Below, piece after piece: positions 33,006 through 46,046 of a stretch of DNA of 64,000 nucleotides. The stretch lies in the NCBI GenBank assembly GCA_027563935.2, contig CM050446.2, positions 110,340,499 through 110,404,498 of the forward strand, read 5' to 3'. Under the pieces are notes generated by a model. It did not search any database, was not told the DNA's origin, and saw only the letters and a program-made list of their open reading frames with translations. Each line of letters starts with the position of its first letter. Position 1 is the first letter of the stretch. The translations under genes were made by a program, and so were the position numbers. This stretch comes from Costus lasius (lineage: Eukaryota; Streptophyta; Magnoliopsida; Zingiberales; Costaceae).

Positions 33006-36000
33006 ATGAGCCCATTTCAAGTCCCTAAATTCTTAAGTGAAAAATTTGATAATTGGTGTATCAGAATGAAGACACTATTAGGTGCACATGATGTTTGGGA
33101 CATTGTTGAAAATAAAATTGAAATTCCAGATGATTCAAGTAATCTCACTCAAGTTCAAAGAGAGTTAAGAAAGAAGGATCAAAAGGCTATGTCTTTAATT
33201 CATCAAGCCTTAAATGAATTCATATTTGAGAAAATCTCTAATGCAACTACAGCTAAGCAAGTATGGGATATATTGCAAGTTGCTTACAAAGGAAGTATGA
33301 AGGCCAAAAGAGTTCGCCTTCAGAATTTAAGAGGAGAGTTTGAAGCCATCATAATGAATGAGTCTGAAAAGATTTCAGATTACATTTCAAGAGTTGCATC
33401 AACCGTCAATCAGATAAGAAGATTGAGTGATAATATTTCTGATGTAAAAGTAATTAAAAAGATTCTAAGATCACTCACTGAAAAAATTTGATTATATAGT
33501 GACTACCATTGAAGAGTCAAAGGAGACAGAAGAAATGACTTTAGAGGAACTATCAGGATCTCTTGAAGCACATGAAGAGAAACTGAATAGAAGAAAGAAA
33601 GAACCATTGGAGCAGGTTCTTAACTCACAACTCAATCTGAGAGAGACAACAAGAAGAGATAATATCAACTATGGAGGTCGAGGCCGTGGAAGAGGACAAG
33701 GTCAAAGTCCTGGAAGAGGAAGAAGTGCACAAAATTATGAAGGTACTTCTCAGTTTACCTCGACACGAGGAAGAGGAGGAGGTCGAGGTAGATCATATCG
33801 AACTCAGAATAGATATGACAAGTCTCATGTACAATGTCAATTGTAATAAATTTGGACATTTTGCTTCAGAATGTAATTCTAGATATACTCCAAGAGCTAA
33901 TCTATCTCAGGAGGAGATAGAAGATATTGAAGAGATAGATTCTAATGTCTTTATTGCATATAAAGACATAAAACAAGAAGTTAAGACTATATGGTACCTG
34001 GACATAGGAGCTAGCAATCACATGTATGGAAACAAATCATTGTTTATTGATATTGATGAAAAAATAAAAGGCAACATTATTTTTGGAGACTCATCCAAGA
34101 TTCCCGTACATGGAAAGGGGAAGATTTTGATCAAGTTGAAGGATAGAAGTCATCATTTCATCTCAAATGTGTATTATGCCCCTGCTATGAAAAATAACAT
34201 ACTCAGTATGGGACAAATGTTATAACATGGGTACTATTTCTACACAATTGGGTATAACCTGTATCTGAAAAATGGTAGAGGAAAATTACTTGCAAAGGTA
34301 CCAATGTCCAAAAATCGACTCTTCTCACTGAATATTCAGACAGATGCAGCACGATGCTTGGCTGCATGCTACAAAGACTCATCGTGGCTATGGCATTTGA
34401 GACTTGACCATTTAAATTTTAGAAGCATTAAGAAGATGACACATGAAGGTATGGTGAGAGGACTACCATATATTAATCAGCCTGATAATATATGTGAAGG
34501 ATGCATGCTAGGAAAGCAATCAAGGAAGAGCTTTCCAAAGGAGTTTGAATCAAGGTCTTCAAGACCTCTCCAACTGATATACACTGATGTGTGTGGGCCA
34601 ATTATACCAAATTCTTTTGGTCAGAACAGATATTTCCTTCTATTCATTGATGATTTTAGCAGAATGACGCGTGTATACTTCCTAAAGGAGACATCGGATG
34701 TATTCAAAACTTTTAAGAATTTTAAGGCTCTTGTTGAAAAAGAAAAGGGATGTAGAATACAAGCTATAAGATCAGATAGAGGGGGAGAATTTACCTCAAG
34801 AGAATTTGAAGACTGTTGTAGAATAGTAGGAATTCGAAGATTCCTAACTGCTCCAGGATCACCATAGCAGAATGGAGTAGCTGAAAGAAAGAATCGCACA
34901 ATCATGAATATGACAAGAAGTATGGTAAAGACAAAACAGATGCTTAAAGAATTTTGGGTACTAGTAGTGGATTGTGTAGTGTATATTCAAAATCGCTGTG
35001 AAACTAAATCTGTAAATTATAAAACTCCCTTTGAAGTATGGTGTGGAAGAAAACCTTCAGTCTCACATCACAAAGTTTTTGGCAGTGTAGCTTATGCTCT
35101 CATCCTTGACAACAATCGTACAAAGTTAGATGATAAAAGCAGGAAGTGCATATTTGTTGGCTATGATTTAAGGACAAAGGGGTATAAACTCTATAATCCC
35201 GCTACAAAGAAGATTTTTGTGAGCAGAAATGTTGATTTTGATGAAGAAACAAATTGGGATTGGCATATTGAGACTAATGATCATGATTTTCCCCTCTCTA
35301 CCGGTGAAGAAGAAAAGAAAGATACACCTGAAGCAAGTGCTCCACCATCATCACTATCGCGCAATGAGCCTAGCTCATCAGAAGCAAGTACAAGTAGACA
35401 ACATCCTCGCACAAGAAGTCTAGCTGACATATGTAATGAGACAGTGAGAATTGATGATGTAACATATATCTGTTTATTTGGAGATATAGAGCTAGTTAAC
35501 CATATTGAAGCATCCAAAGACAAGAGATGGAAGAAGGCCATGGATGAGGAGATAAAAACCATTGAAAAGAATCATACTTGAAAGTTAGCGAACCTTCCAA
35601 AGGGGCAAAATGCAATTGGAATTAAATGGGTCTACAAGGCCAAGAAAAATTCTAAAGGAGAAATAGAGAGGTATAAAGCTAGACTTGTTGCAAAGGGTTA
35701 CAAGAAACATCAAGGCATTGACTATGATGAAGTATTTGCTCCAGTTGCTCGCTTAGAAACTATCAGATTGATTATCTCTATGGCAGCCCAACAAAAATGG
35801 AAAATCTATCAAATGGATGTAAAGTCAGCTTTTCTAAATGGATATTTAGAAGAGGAGGTTTACATTGAACAACCTCCAGGATATGTGGCAAAAGGACACG
35901 AAGACAAGGTCCTTAGACTCTCAAAGGCTTTGTACGGTTTAAAGCAAGCACCTGGATCATGGAACTACAGAATCGATAGTTATTTTTAGAAAAATGGTTT

Positions 36001-36915
36001 TAAGAAGTGTCCTTATGAACACTCTTTATATCTGAAGGCTAATGAGGATGAAATCATGATAGTATGTCTATACGTGGATGACTTAATATTTACAGGCAAT
36101 AATCCAAAAATGTTTGAAGATTTCAAAAAGAAAATAAATCTTAAATTTGAAATGACTAATTTAGGGCTAATGTCTTATTATCTTGGCATGGAGATGAAAC
36201 AAACAAGTGAAGGGATTTTCATCTCACAAGAAACTTACGCAAGGGAAGTTCTGAAGAAATTCAAAATGAATAACTGCAATTCGGTCAATACTCCAGTCGA
36301 GTGTAATGTAAAATTGTCCAAGCATGATAACAATGAGAAAGTGGATCAAACTTTGTTCAAAAGTTTAATTGGAAGTTTGAGATATTTGACCTGTACTAGA
36401 CCAGACATTCTTTTTGGTGTGGGACTTGTAAGTAGATATATGGAAACCCCTACTTCAATACATTTGAATGCAGCAAAAAGGATTCTTCGGTATATAAAAG
36501 GCACTTTTGACTATGGACTGTATTACACTACCTCCGATGAATTCCATCTTACTGGATATTGTGATAGTGATTGGGCTGGTGATGTTGATGATCGAAAGAG
36601 CACAACTGGTTTTGTGTTCTACTTGGGTAATACTGCTTTTACATGGAGTTCGAAGAAGCAACCAATTGTGGCCTTATCAACTTGTGAAGAAGAATATGTT
36701 GCTCTAAATTCTTGTGTGACTCAAGCAATCTGGTTGAGACGTCTGATGGAAGATCTACATGCTGAGGAGAAGAACCCAACTCAAATCAACATAGACAATA
36801 AGACTGCAATTGTGCTAGCAAAGAATCCAGGATCAAGTTGCTGATATTTTTACTAAAGCTCTAAAGATTAACGATTTTATAGAATTGAGAGATATGTTGG
36901 GAGTTTGTAAATGTC
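33006..36915 (+). pseudogene. Copia gag-pol polyprotein, degraded
   Basis: The order is: gag with FDNWCIRMKTLL (about 33040); Gly/Arg-rich linker; CCHC knuckle [11 protein letters not shown] (about 33840), reached only after a frameshift; protease WYLDIGASNHMYG (active site DIGAS, normally D-S/T-G); GAG-pre-integrase LWHLRLDHLN; integrase core with DFSRM and SDRGGEFTS; RT with QMDVKSAFLNG and LYVDDL (YVDD box); RNase H with CDSDWAGD and ALSTCEEEYVAL. Breaks include stops near 33489, 34223, 34866 (before QNGVAE), 35579 and 35987, and a deletion near 36828 between AKNP and QVADIFTKAL. The element cannot encode its own enzymes. Confidence 0.9.
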
Positions 36916-36930
36916 ATGTTTAAGGGGGAG

Positions 36931-37200
36931 TGATGAAATTGGTACACACGCCATGTGTTACTATACTTATGTGATATTAATTAGAGTTTACCACACTAGA
37001 TTATTAGCTACCATATAGGTTGATTTGACTATATTAATTAGATAAATTACCTAAATAGATTAAGTTTGTTTTCTTTAAATATGCTTTGTAATTCTCTATT
37101 TCACAAGAGCAATAATATTTTGTGATTCTTTTTTTGCTTTGATGTTCTTGGTGTTTCTCTTATTTTAACGATGTGCTGCCGCCACGTTCTGCTACTAACA
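36931..37200 (+). repeat. 3' LTR of the copia element
   Basis: It begins TGATGAAATTGG directly after the polypurine tract and ends CTACTAACA at 37200, where auxilin-like sequence (GTTTGCTGGC) resumes. The length, 270 bp, is short but usual for plant copia. Confidence 0.75.
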
Positions 37201-37494
37201 GTTTGCTGGCAAGACTGCAATGAAAACGGAGCAAAAAAGCTCAATTTGATGCTCAACATACTGAGAAGAAAGAAAATAATACTCCAGAATCATGTAATCT
37301 TGAAAAAAAATGAGGGCTATGAAATCAATGAAAATGATCTTGGGCACGGAAATGATGGTATGATTGAAATTCAATTTGAACCTCATTTTATGGAAAAAAT
37401 TATATCTATGGATGTAGTTCCCGTATCATGCAAAAGGCCTCTTAGCATGCCATTGAATCTCTAGCCAGCTAATTTATCAGGGGAGAGGAGTGGC
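37201..37494 (+). pseudogene. Auxilin-like fragment, second copy, part 1
   Basis: It matches 13010-13307 with few changes (frame 37171-37464, ending in a TAG). It stops at GGAGTGGC, where the LTR-like insertion begins. Confidence 0.75.
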
Positions 37495-40262
37495 TGACAC
37501 GACCCGAAAGTGCACGGTTATATCGAAGTAATATAAAAGATGTCGAATCCCATAGGGAACAAGGTGAGTACTAGAAAAATCCAAGTTTCAATAACTAGGT
37601 GAATCGAAATGGGGTTTTCAGAACTTTAAATCGAAAACAAGAAATCAAAGCCACGTCGGTAGAGAATAAATATGAGAGAGATATCAGGGCTATGGTTTCC
37701 ACCATGCTGACGATCTTAATCGCGCTTAATAATATCAGCTATCTGGATTTATGATATTGCACAAGGAATCTATCCCTAGTGTGAGGCCCTGGGTATGCTG
37801 GGGTTATACCCCAGACCATTCCATGGATCCAGCGGGGTTCTGGGGAGGGATGGAGGAGTCTAGAGGGGAGCTAGGCTGAAGATGCAGTGAGCCTACTAGT
37901 GGAGTTAGGACACTGACATTGTGTTAAGTATGTTTTTGCAGGTACATCGACATACTTATCCTTAGGCATGGCCTGGGGGTGCTTTGGAGTGATGAGGGAT
38001 CATTCCCGTATTTTGGGAGCATGGTTAACTTAACCATGGTTACCTTAACCATGGTCAGCTTAACCATGGTCACCTGACATGAACCCAGGTTCGATCGGGG
38101 TTCAATTCTGAGACCTAGGGGCTGATCTAGTCTTCTTGAGGTCTTGGCGCAAATTTGGCTAAGTGTTCAAATAAGTTGCACATGTCTTGCATGTGGCAAC
38201 TTAAGTGAACATCCACTAAGAGGATAAGTGAGGATCCATTAAGCTTTTATTGGATTCTACTCACTTAGACTCTTGATCCATCATGGGGGCGCATATCCAT
38301 TAAACCTTGGCGGTTTGGATCCACTTGGGGGTTAACGGGTTGGTTCACTTAACCAAACCCTACCCGCTCATTCAAATAGGCGAACAAGAGATCTTTGGCG
38401 GCAATCTTCTCTTCACGCTCAAGCTAGGGTGAGAGGCTGTTGGAGGCGACAACTTCTTGGAGGTGTTCTTGGTGTTCTTGAGGTGAGAACTCCATCACCT
38501 TCCTTGGCGAGTCTTCTTGGAGGAAGAGGACTCTTTCCTCTTGGCGTGAAGACCTTTCTTGGAGGAAAGAAAGGGCGCGAGCAGCACTTTGGAGAGGCGC
38601 CAACCTGCTGTTCATATTGTTCTTGGCGTTCTTGAACTTGTGGCGAGTTCAAGGAGGAGGACGACTTCATCAGCACACCCTAGAGTCTTCCACTCTAGGG
38701 TCCGAGCCCTAATCACTTGTGGTTAGGGGGTTTTGTGAGCGGCTTCTTTGAGGGAGAGGGGCTGTTCACGCCATCTTTGTGCATAGCTTTGCTTTGGGTA
38801 TACATCTAACCCTAAAACATTGTATTGCCGATTAGTGTTGATATATATTATTTGTGTACCTATTCCCGGGATTAGGGAATAGGGTCCTTTTGTATATCAA
38901 GTGTTATACTTGGTAGAGGATCGGTTTTCTGTGGATTTGCGGTTTTAGCTTAGGTGGGGCGCAAGTATTGTACTTGTCTCCATCCTTCGCTCGCTGTGTA
39001 GACATATTATTGCTTAGGTTTAAGCAGGCCGGTAGTTACCTGATTGTTAGGTTTTGAGCAGAGGTCTATTGCTCTTTGATCTACGATAGATCACCTTGTT
39101 GTGTGTGATACTTGCCAGTGAAAGCTTGTGGTTTTCAGGGCGCACAAGGTGTGCAAAGTGGTTAGTGGCAGAGGAAGAGCCTAACCCGCCACCTTGCTTT
39201 AGTATTGCACCATCTCAGATTCGGCCAGATAGCTCAGTCAGCTCAGAGGTTGTGTTGATTGGGTAGATATAGTTGGGAGAGTGATCTGTACTGCTGGGAG
39301 AGACGATCTGTAGTGAGGACGCGCATTGTATTCATTATTAGACTTCCGCATTAGACGCATTGTATTTGGAGAGTGATTAGCTGACGGGTTTACACAGAGG
39401 TTGTGTAGATTCGTGCTATCACGCTCTGATTTTAGGCGCGAAAAATTGGGGCGTGACACCTAGGGTACAAGGTGCCCTCTCTCGAGTGTACACCCCAGTG
39501 TTTACTTAGGACGATCTCCTACTCTCGCGGTGGATCGTTCTAAACAAACCCAATTAGTTCTATGGAAGATTATAAAACCCTCGAGCGAAGACCAAGCACT
39601 CTCGTGTCGAGGTCTCGCAAGTTTTACTAAGAAGATCTGCTCTTACGATTCTCCTCTCGGTATGAATCGTAACGACTAAAACATGAAAATACTCAGCCAA
39701 GGTAAAATCATGAGATTTGCACATCAAAGTAAAATATGCTCACAATATAATTAAAATAACTGAATTGAAACAAGAATTGCAATTAAGAATCGTCAACGGG
39801 CTTCAACCGAGCCCCGAAAAAGGTTTTACGCTACAATCGTCATTGAAATGTTTGAAATCTCTCTTTAAAGGGAAAGAAAACTATAAGGAAGTTAATCTAA
39901 GAGGAAGGAGACGATAAATCGAAAGTATTCTCAAGAAATCTTGATGATCTGACATCTCAATCTCTGAAAATTTCCTCCGAAACTCCTCGTCGCCGTGTTC
40001 TTCCGCCCTAGCCGCTTCGTTGCGTGATTGCCCTATGCCTAGGGCATGGAAATTAGGGCTTTTATGTCCTACGTGTTCTCCTTCGAATTATCTTTCCAAA
40101 GAATCTTTCCTTGCCAAATTTGGATTTCAACAGGTTGGAAATCATAGAAAATCCGATTAAAAGTCGGACTCGCATTCGCCTGGGTTGAAATCATGGGTGA
40201 ACCCCTCCGGGTTCACCTGCCTGTGATTTGCTCTGGCCACTTTAAGCGCTACACAACAGAGA
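37495..40262 (-). mobile_element. LTR-like insertion in the auxilin-like block, holding a nested solo LTR
   Basis: The left edge is TGACACGACCCG, followed by ATGTCGAATCCCATAGGG, which resembles the reverse complement of the CCCTGTGGGATCGACAT motif near the end of the LTR at 50482-52176. This suggests a minus-strand LTR whose 3' end is at 37495. Without the nested LTR it would be about 1.08 kb. The right edge, about 40245-40262 (near GCGCTACACAACAG), is not fixed and no target duplication was seen. No coding region was found in 39464-40262. Confidence 0.5.
37780..39458 (+). mobile_element. Solo LTR of the left-edge gypsy family, TSD CCTAG
   Basis: This 1679-bp element starts TGTGAGGCCCTGG, ends GGGGCGTGACA and is flanked by perfect CCTAG (37775-37779 and 39459-39463). 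Sequence and ends match the 5' LTR at 2064-3834 in opposite orientation, including the CCATGG-rich repeats (38024-38075). There is no PBS after it, so this is a solo LTR nested in an older insertion. Confidence 0.93.
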
Positions 40263-40915
40263 GAATCACGGGTGAAAGAAAACAAACAAAACATAGAAGA
40301 TGAAAAGACGAAGCTACATACAAAAGAAAAAGTAAAAGAGCAAGAGAGGATATCACAGGAAGAGGGCAGAGAAAGGTTATCAAAGGAAGCAAAAGAAAAT
40401 AAACAAAAATTAGAAGATGAGGCGGCAAAGCTGCATGCACAAGAGGCAAAAGTGAAGGAAAGGAAACTAGTAGAGCACAGAGAGTTTGCGATACTAGTAG
40501 AAGAGAAAAGGACAGAGCTACTGTGGAAAGAGCAATTCGTGAAGCACATGAAAGGGCATTTGCTGAAGCCAAAGAAAGGGCAGAAAGGATTGCTGCCGAA
40601 GAGTTACCTCCGAGGCTTGGCAAAGAGCATTCAAGGAGTCCCAGATAAAGGATAAGAAAGCTTCTTCAGAAACTCTTCCAAAATCAATTGATAGGGCTTC
40701 TAGGGAAGCTAGATTAAGGGGCTGAGCGGGCTACAGTTGAAAGGGCTGCTGCAGAAGCTCGTGAGTGAGCTGTTGAAAGAGCACTCGTAGAAAAAGCTGC
40801 TGCAGATGCTAGAGAACATGCACAACGGTATAATTCTACTTCAGTGGATAGAACAAGGAAAGATACTCTTACAGAAGAGCATTTAAAAACTCTAGAAAAG
40901 GTATGTGGGGAAAGC
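40263..40915 (+). pseudogene. Auxilin-like fragment, second copy, part 2
   Basis: A Lys/Glu-rich helix (40272-40655) is followed, after frame changes, by the family's Ala/Arg/Glu repeats: RATVERAIREAHERAFAEAKERAER (partly), then ERAAAEAR-like and EKAAADAREH-like runs up to about 40900. These repeats precede the J domain in plant auxilin-like proteins. Stops and shifts break it (for example TGA near 40723 and 40768). The J domain is not present. This part extends further toward the C terminus than the copy at 11105-13466. Confidence 0.75.
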
Positions 40916-41254
40916 TAGAAATCTATTTTGCAAAGACAATGCCAGTGATGAAAGTGTTGTTAATTTTGCTAATTGAGTATCTATTTTTTTTTCTTTTTGA
41001 ATCTCACATAATTAACCAAAGAATTATGGTGTCACATGCAGGATGGCCCACATGATGCACGATATCAAAGTACTTGTTCTTTGAGCAATTACCAAGCAAG
41101 ATCAACTTCTAATAACCAAACGTACTGAATGTTTTTTGAAACATAACTTTGTAAATATTTCACGTTGTTTGCTTGTGCAGTTGTCTGAATTCAATATTAC
41201 ACATTTTCTCTTCTTTCATTTGACTTTTTATTTATTCTGGTAAATAATTTGAAG
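40916..41254. other. Possible auxilin-like intron, no gene seen
   Basis: AT-rich DNA starting GTATGTGGGG, which would be a splice donor after LEK. No further exon was recognised before the repeated block begins. Confidence 0.35.
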
Positions 41255-42075
41255 TTGGTGAAGAGAGTAAATTATATATGATAATAGTAATAGAAGGAAT
41301 GAGTAATTGAAAAATTGAAGAAAATGCAAAAGAAAATGGAGATAAAATAGAGCAGCTACCTTATCTACCACCATTCTTCTTCCTGATTCATTTTATCTTC
41401 TCCATCCTCCATTGTGAATGAGGCTTCAAAACTCTATCATGTTGAGGCTAAAACCCAAACAAGAGTTAACTATATACACTATTGGTAAAGGATAAATATC
41501 ATGCAAGCCACAGGAACCCATTTAGGTTTAGTCACACAAGAAGCACTCAGTGATTGGACCCTAGCAGCACTAGGATCTTCTCCGTAGGCTTCTTTCCTAC
41601 ACTCTCTTCCCAAGCCTTTGGGAACTCCCTTTGGAAGCTCTGAAGGAAGCCTTTACAAACTCTTCTCTCAAGGGCTATCCTTGCCCCTGCCATCAATGGT
41701 TAAAGCTTCTGGCCAACCATGACTATGAGCTCCTCTCACAATTGTCGCAGCAAGCCACACACTTTGACAAATTGGTGCTTTTTTAATCATTGGAGGATGT
41801 ATGATATTGAAGACTCTCAACTTTAGACAAGTCAACTTGGAGCAAGCTTCAACGGCAAGTGGCAGGAGCAACTGATAGCAGACACTACAGGCATAGTTCG
41901 AGGCACATCACCAGTGGTCAATGAAGGCACGGTTCAACAATTGACGCTCATCTTCATCAACAAATGAAGTTAGCTTAGTGTGCCTACTTGTACCATAAAA
42001 TATAATCCACAATCAACTATGAACACACTACAAGTTGCTTTTTTTAAAAAAAAAAACAAAAAACAAAACCTGGAC
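41255..42075. repeat. Inverted copy of the TrpRS intron 7 block
   Basis: Reverse complement of 17556-18345. It connects the auxilin-like remnant to the inverted TrpRS 3'-half copy, so this copy of the TrpRS segment extends further into intron 7 than the one at 28581-31440. Confidence 0.7.
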
Positions 42076-44699
42076 CAATCTGCCCAATTCAGCTCAGGAC
42101 TGCTCAATTGGTGGAAATTAAATTGACAAGCTATATTGGCTTGTAAACTTTGAGATGAATTTGACGTGTTGCTAGATTCCTACTATTCTTTATGGGTCTT
42201 GGCTGTATTTCAATTTTTGGCTGCTTATAGTCGCTAAAGTTTCATTCCGGTTACTTATGTTACAAATTGAATAAGAAATTTTGAACATTGTGAACCCAAA
42301 TTTCAAACACTTGCTAGAACTTCAGTTTTTTATGTGCTCCTTTTCACCCTCTTTCACCTACAAATGCCAAAATGGACCAATGAATCCTAATGCGCCCACG
42401 AAAAATGATGGTTTCTGTAGAGCAATCTTCATGTTGTTACCATCTTTGTTTCAATTACTATTTTTGTTTGTCCATGAACTCCATCCCACGATAGTTAACT
42501 TTTTAATTGTTTTAATCTTGGATGCTAATTTTGCATGCTTAAAGGGGGAGACTGGTAAGATGTTTGCCAGTGATCCAAATTTTGCTATATATGTGACAGA
42601 TTCATGCAAGGAAATAAAAAATAAGGTCCGTTTCCTATATCAATTTCTGTTGCTTGCTGGTTATTATAGAATCCATTTTGTACCTTCATCTTAGTTTATC
42701 TGGATTTTTTTGCCCCTTTTTCTAACTTCTCGCACTTCTGGTGGTTTTATTTAACTGCATTAGGAATTCCATATAGTAAAGATGCAATGAATGAACTGTG
42801 TTTCCTTTTATAAACTATAAACTTGTGACTTTGGTAATGCACCACAACAAAATGTTAGACAAGTCAACTTGATGATATCATTGAATTTGATATGATCCTG
42901 CTAGTATAAGGATTCCATACTTAGAGTTGGTCTGTTGCGGCATTGAACAACTAGAAAGTTTGTATTGTAGGTTTATTTTTGTCATGTTTTGTATGGGAAA
43001 ACCCAAGACCTAGACTCTGTGGAAGTTTTGTTAAAACAAATGTCCTTAATTTTCAAATCTTCAGAGACATTGAATCTAACGGTACATTCTGGATGTCCTG
43101 ACATTCAAATCTTGTCAGGGGTTGAAATCTGAGTCCGGTGTATTGGTCTTGTCCAGTAGATGTATTAACATTACTTGGTGCCGACTAAGTATATGTAGTA
43201 GTATAAACCGGTATATACTATCTAAACTAGCATTTCCTTACTACCCAAAATGTGCCTATCATTTTTCCTTTTTCGTTATATAACATTCTAGTATTACTTA
43301 AAGCTACCAGTGAACAAAACAAAATGTCTGATATGCATTATGGAATTTTTTGTTATTGTTTCCAACCTGCATAGATCAAAATGCAAATAGTGTGAAGATG
43401 TTTTTGGATTTTATGAATATAATCTTTCTTTTGCGACCAATCAATATATGCAACTTTAATGTTTTTCCTTCCTCACTCATAATATAAATAGAAACTATGT
43501 GGTGAGCTCTTGGTATACATTGTTGCAACTTTTCATAAATTGGAATCTTGGTTAAACATGGATCATTGTTTTAACTAGGTTAGTTTTATCTCTTTCAGTT
43601 AAAGGTTGACCTGACTGAAGGCAGAATACTCTATCCATTGCCTACCATGAATGCACTTAGTTGCATTTTTTACTGAGATTTGAAGCATCAACACTATCTA
43701 ATATTAGTTTGTTACATTTACAGATAAACAAGTATGCATTCTCTGGTGGCCAAGATTCAATAGAGAATCATAGGAAATATGGAGCAAACCTGGATGTATG
43801 CCTCAAGTCTTCTTGATCTACAAATTGTGCTTTAGCTCTGGTTTTTTCTGTGATATATATCTATTTATTTTTAGAAATATTTGCAGTTACATGACTAATA
43901 CTAACTATTAATTCCACAGTAAAATCCTAAATGTATATTCCAGAGCCCAAAGAACGTTAAGAGCTACTGGAATGATAAAGACAACTATCGATTACCATCG
44001 TATTATCTTATTTACACGTGTTTAAAAACAAGTAAAATGTGGTAATCACGAGCTGGCATGTCATGGGCTTATGACACTTGTCTAGTCTCGATAGACTATC
44101 ATTGTGTATTCATTAGTTAGTCATGCATGAGATGCTTCTTTGTGTCCAAATCACTTTGAAAGGAACACGTCAGAGCAATGGATTGAGATAGAAGAACCCC
44201 AAACCAGTAACAAATCGAATTGTGGTTATACATGATATTTGCATCCTTCTGATACATAGAACTATAGAGGCCAAATTGGTAGGCTAGGTCTTGTTCTAAA
44301 TGTTGTTGATTACCTAATGTGAAAGCTTGTCATATGTAATGATAGTTTAGTAATTTAATAATTTTGTTGATTCGCTGACATTTAGCTTCTTTTAATTGAT
44401 TATTATGTTTTGAGTCTTTGCAGGTGGATATTCTTGTCAAGTACCTTAGTTTCTTCCTTGAAGATGATGCTGAACTTGATCACATAAAGAAGGTTCATCA
44501 AAGAATACTAAGATTGAACTTTGCTTTCCTTAGCGAAATGATGATTTGATTATGCTGCAAACCGACGCATGCTTGCCATTGTAGCTTAGTTATAACTTGT
44601 ATGATTTTATCAAAGTCCATACTAAAATAGTAGCTATGGACATGTCTTGTAGAGCATGGAATTTGAAAATTGTACACTTCCTTATACCTTGTTCTAAAT
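42076..44699 (+). pseudogene. TrpRS 3'-half copy, inverted (exons 8-10)
   Basis: Here the gene reads left to right: exon 8 (42547-42627), exon 9 (43722-43793) and exon 10 (44425-44493). Exon 8 has KMFAS in place of the catalytic KMSAS and further changes ([13 protein letters not shown]). Exons 11 and 12 are missing. At 44699-44700 it joins intron 1 of a 5' fragment, the same junction as at 28580 in opposite orientation. Confidence 0.9.
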
Positions 44700-45003
44700 G
44701 TTGTTGATATCCAATTTTTCTTTTTTGCTAACGGTAGTAAGAAAAAAAAAGTCATAAGAGACCAGAAATATAGAGGTCAAAAAGAGCAGGCCTATGAGCA
44801 AAGAAGATGCCACGGTGAAGGAAGACATGGGCAGGGCGTAGTAAGCTTCTCGACGCGCCTCACGAGTGATTCATCGAGCTGCTGGCACCCAAACTGCTCG
44901 ATTAGCTTGTCGTAGTCGATCTTTCCCCATCCTTTGTTGTCACCTCCCATGGGTTCACCACTTGCTCCGCATTGCCGCCTTTCACCGGCTCTCCTGCCGC
45001 CAT
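44700..45003 (-). pseudogene. TrpRS exon 1 fragment, main array unit 1
   Basis: Exon 1 with ATG at 45003 and most of intron 1. The G run is short by one (frameshift near 44926). The exon lacks a few bases near 44837 (GGGCGTAGTAAG). Confidence 0.85.
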
Positions 45004-45296
45004 GAGTGAAATCCAAGGGTAAGGCAGACAGAGACCGCACGTCCACGAAGAGGGTTTTGGCATGTGCCGAGAGAGCCATTTCGCTTAGACCGGTTCGTTC
45101 TGGGAAACTACGGACTTGTCTAGGCTTACTAAGTAGGCCATTTGGTACCCTTCATGTTTACCAAGTACACGGGGAGAGGCTCGTCGTTTGTAACGAAAAA
45201 ACATCAGGCGTGAAGGGGGAACAGTTGGCTAGAATAACAAGGAAATAGAGTAAGTATCACCCGAACACTAAAAGTCATCATACAAATAAATTTAAA

Positions 45297-45720
45297 GAAA
45301 GGGCACCAAATGTCCCAAATGTAGCGCCTCAAACGACGGACCCCTCCCCGTGTATAGGAAGTACATCTCGCCCTTCTCATACACATTAAGTATTTCAATG
45401 AAATCCCTATCGACAACTAAACAGTATCCAATTTTTCTTTTTGCCAACGGCAGCAAGAAAAAAAAGTCATAAGAGGCCAGAAATATTGAGGTCAAAAAGA
45501 GCAAGCCTATGAGCAAAGAAGACGTCGTGGCGGAGGAAGACATGGGTAGGGCGTCCAGTAAGCTTCTCGATGCGCCTCACGAGTGATTCATCGAGCCACT
45601 GGCACCTAAACTGCTCGATCAGCTTGTCGTAGTCGATCTTTCCCCATCCATTGCTGTCACCTCCTATGGGTTCACCACCTGCTCCGCGTTGCCGCCTTTC
45701 ACCAGCTCTCCTACTGCCAT
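45297..45720 (-). pseudogene. TrpRS exon 1-2 fragment, main array unit 2
   Basis: ATG at 45720. Trp in NPWEV is a TAG stop (CCTATGGG on the plus strand near 45664) and the G run is short by one (near 45640). Confidence 0.85.
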
Positions 45721-46046
45721 GAGTAAAATCCAAGGGGAAGGCAGACAGAGACCGCACGTCCGTGAAGAGGGTTTTGGCATGCGCCAAGAGAGCCGTTTCG
45801 CTTAGACCGGTTCGTTCTGGGAAATTACGGACTTGTTTTGGTTTACCAAGTAGGCCATTTAGTGCCCTTCATGTTAACCAAGTAGGCCATTTGGTGCCCT
45901 TCATGTTTACAAAGTATACGGGGAGGGGTCCATCTTTTGTAACGAAGAAACATTAGGCGTAAAGGGGGAATGGTTGGCTAGAATATCAAGTAAATAGAGT
46001 AAGTATCACTCGAATACTAAAAGTCATCATAAAAATAAATTTAAAG

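Larger units (their letters stand above)
32656..37200 (+). mobile_element. Ty1/copia retrotransposon, 5'-truncated
   Basis: Polyprotein remnants in copia order (gag, protease, integrase, RT, RNase H) are followed by a polypurine tract (AAGGGGGAG, 36922-36930) and a 3' LTR. No 5' LTR or primer binding site was found between 32656 and 33000. Left and right of the element lie two parts of the auxilin-like block that are separated by about 2.0 kb in the other copy, so the insertion or a later deletion replaced that part. Confidence 0.85.
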
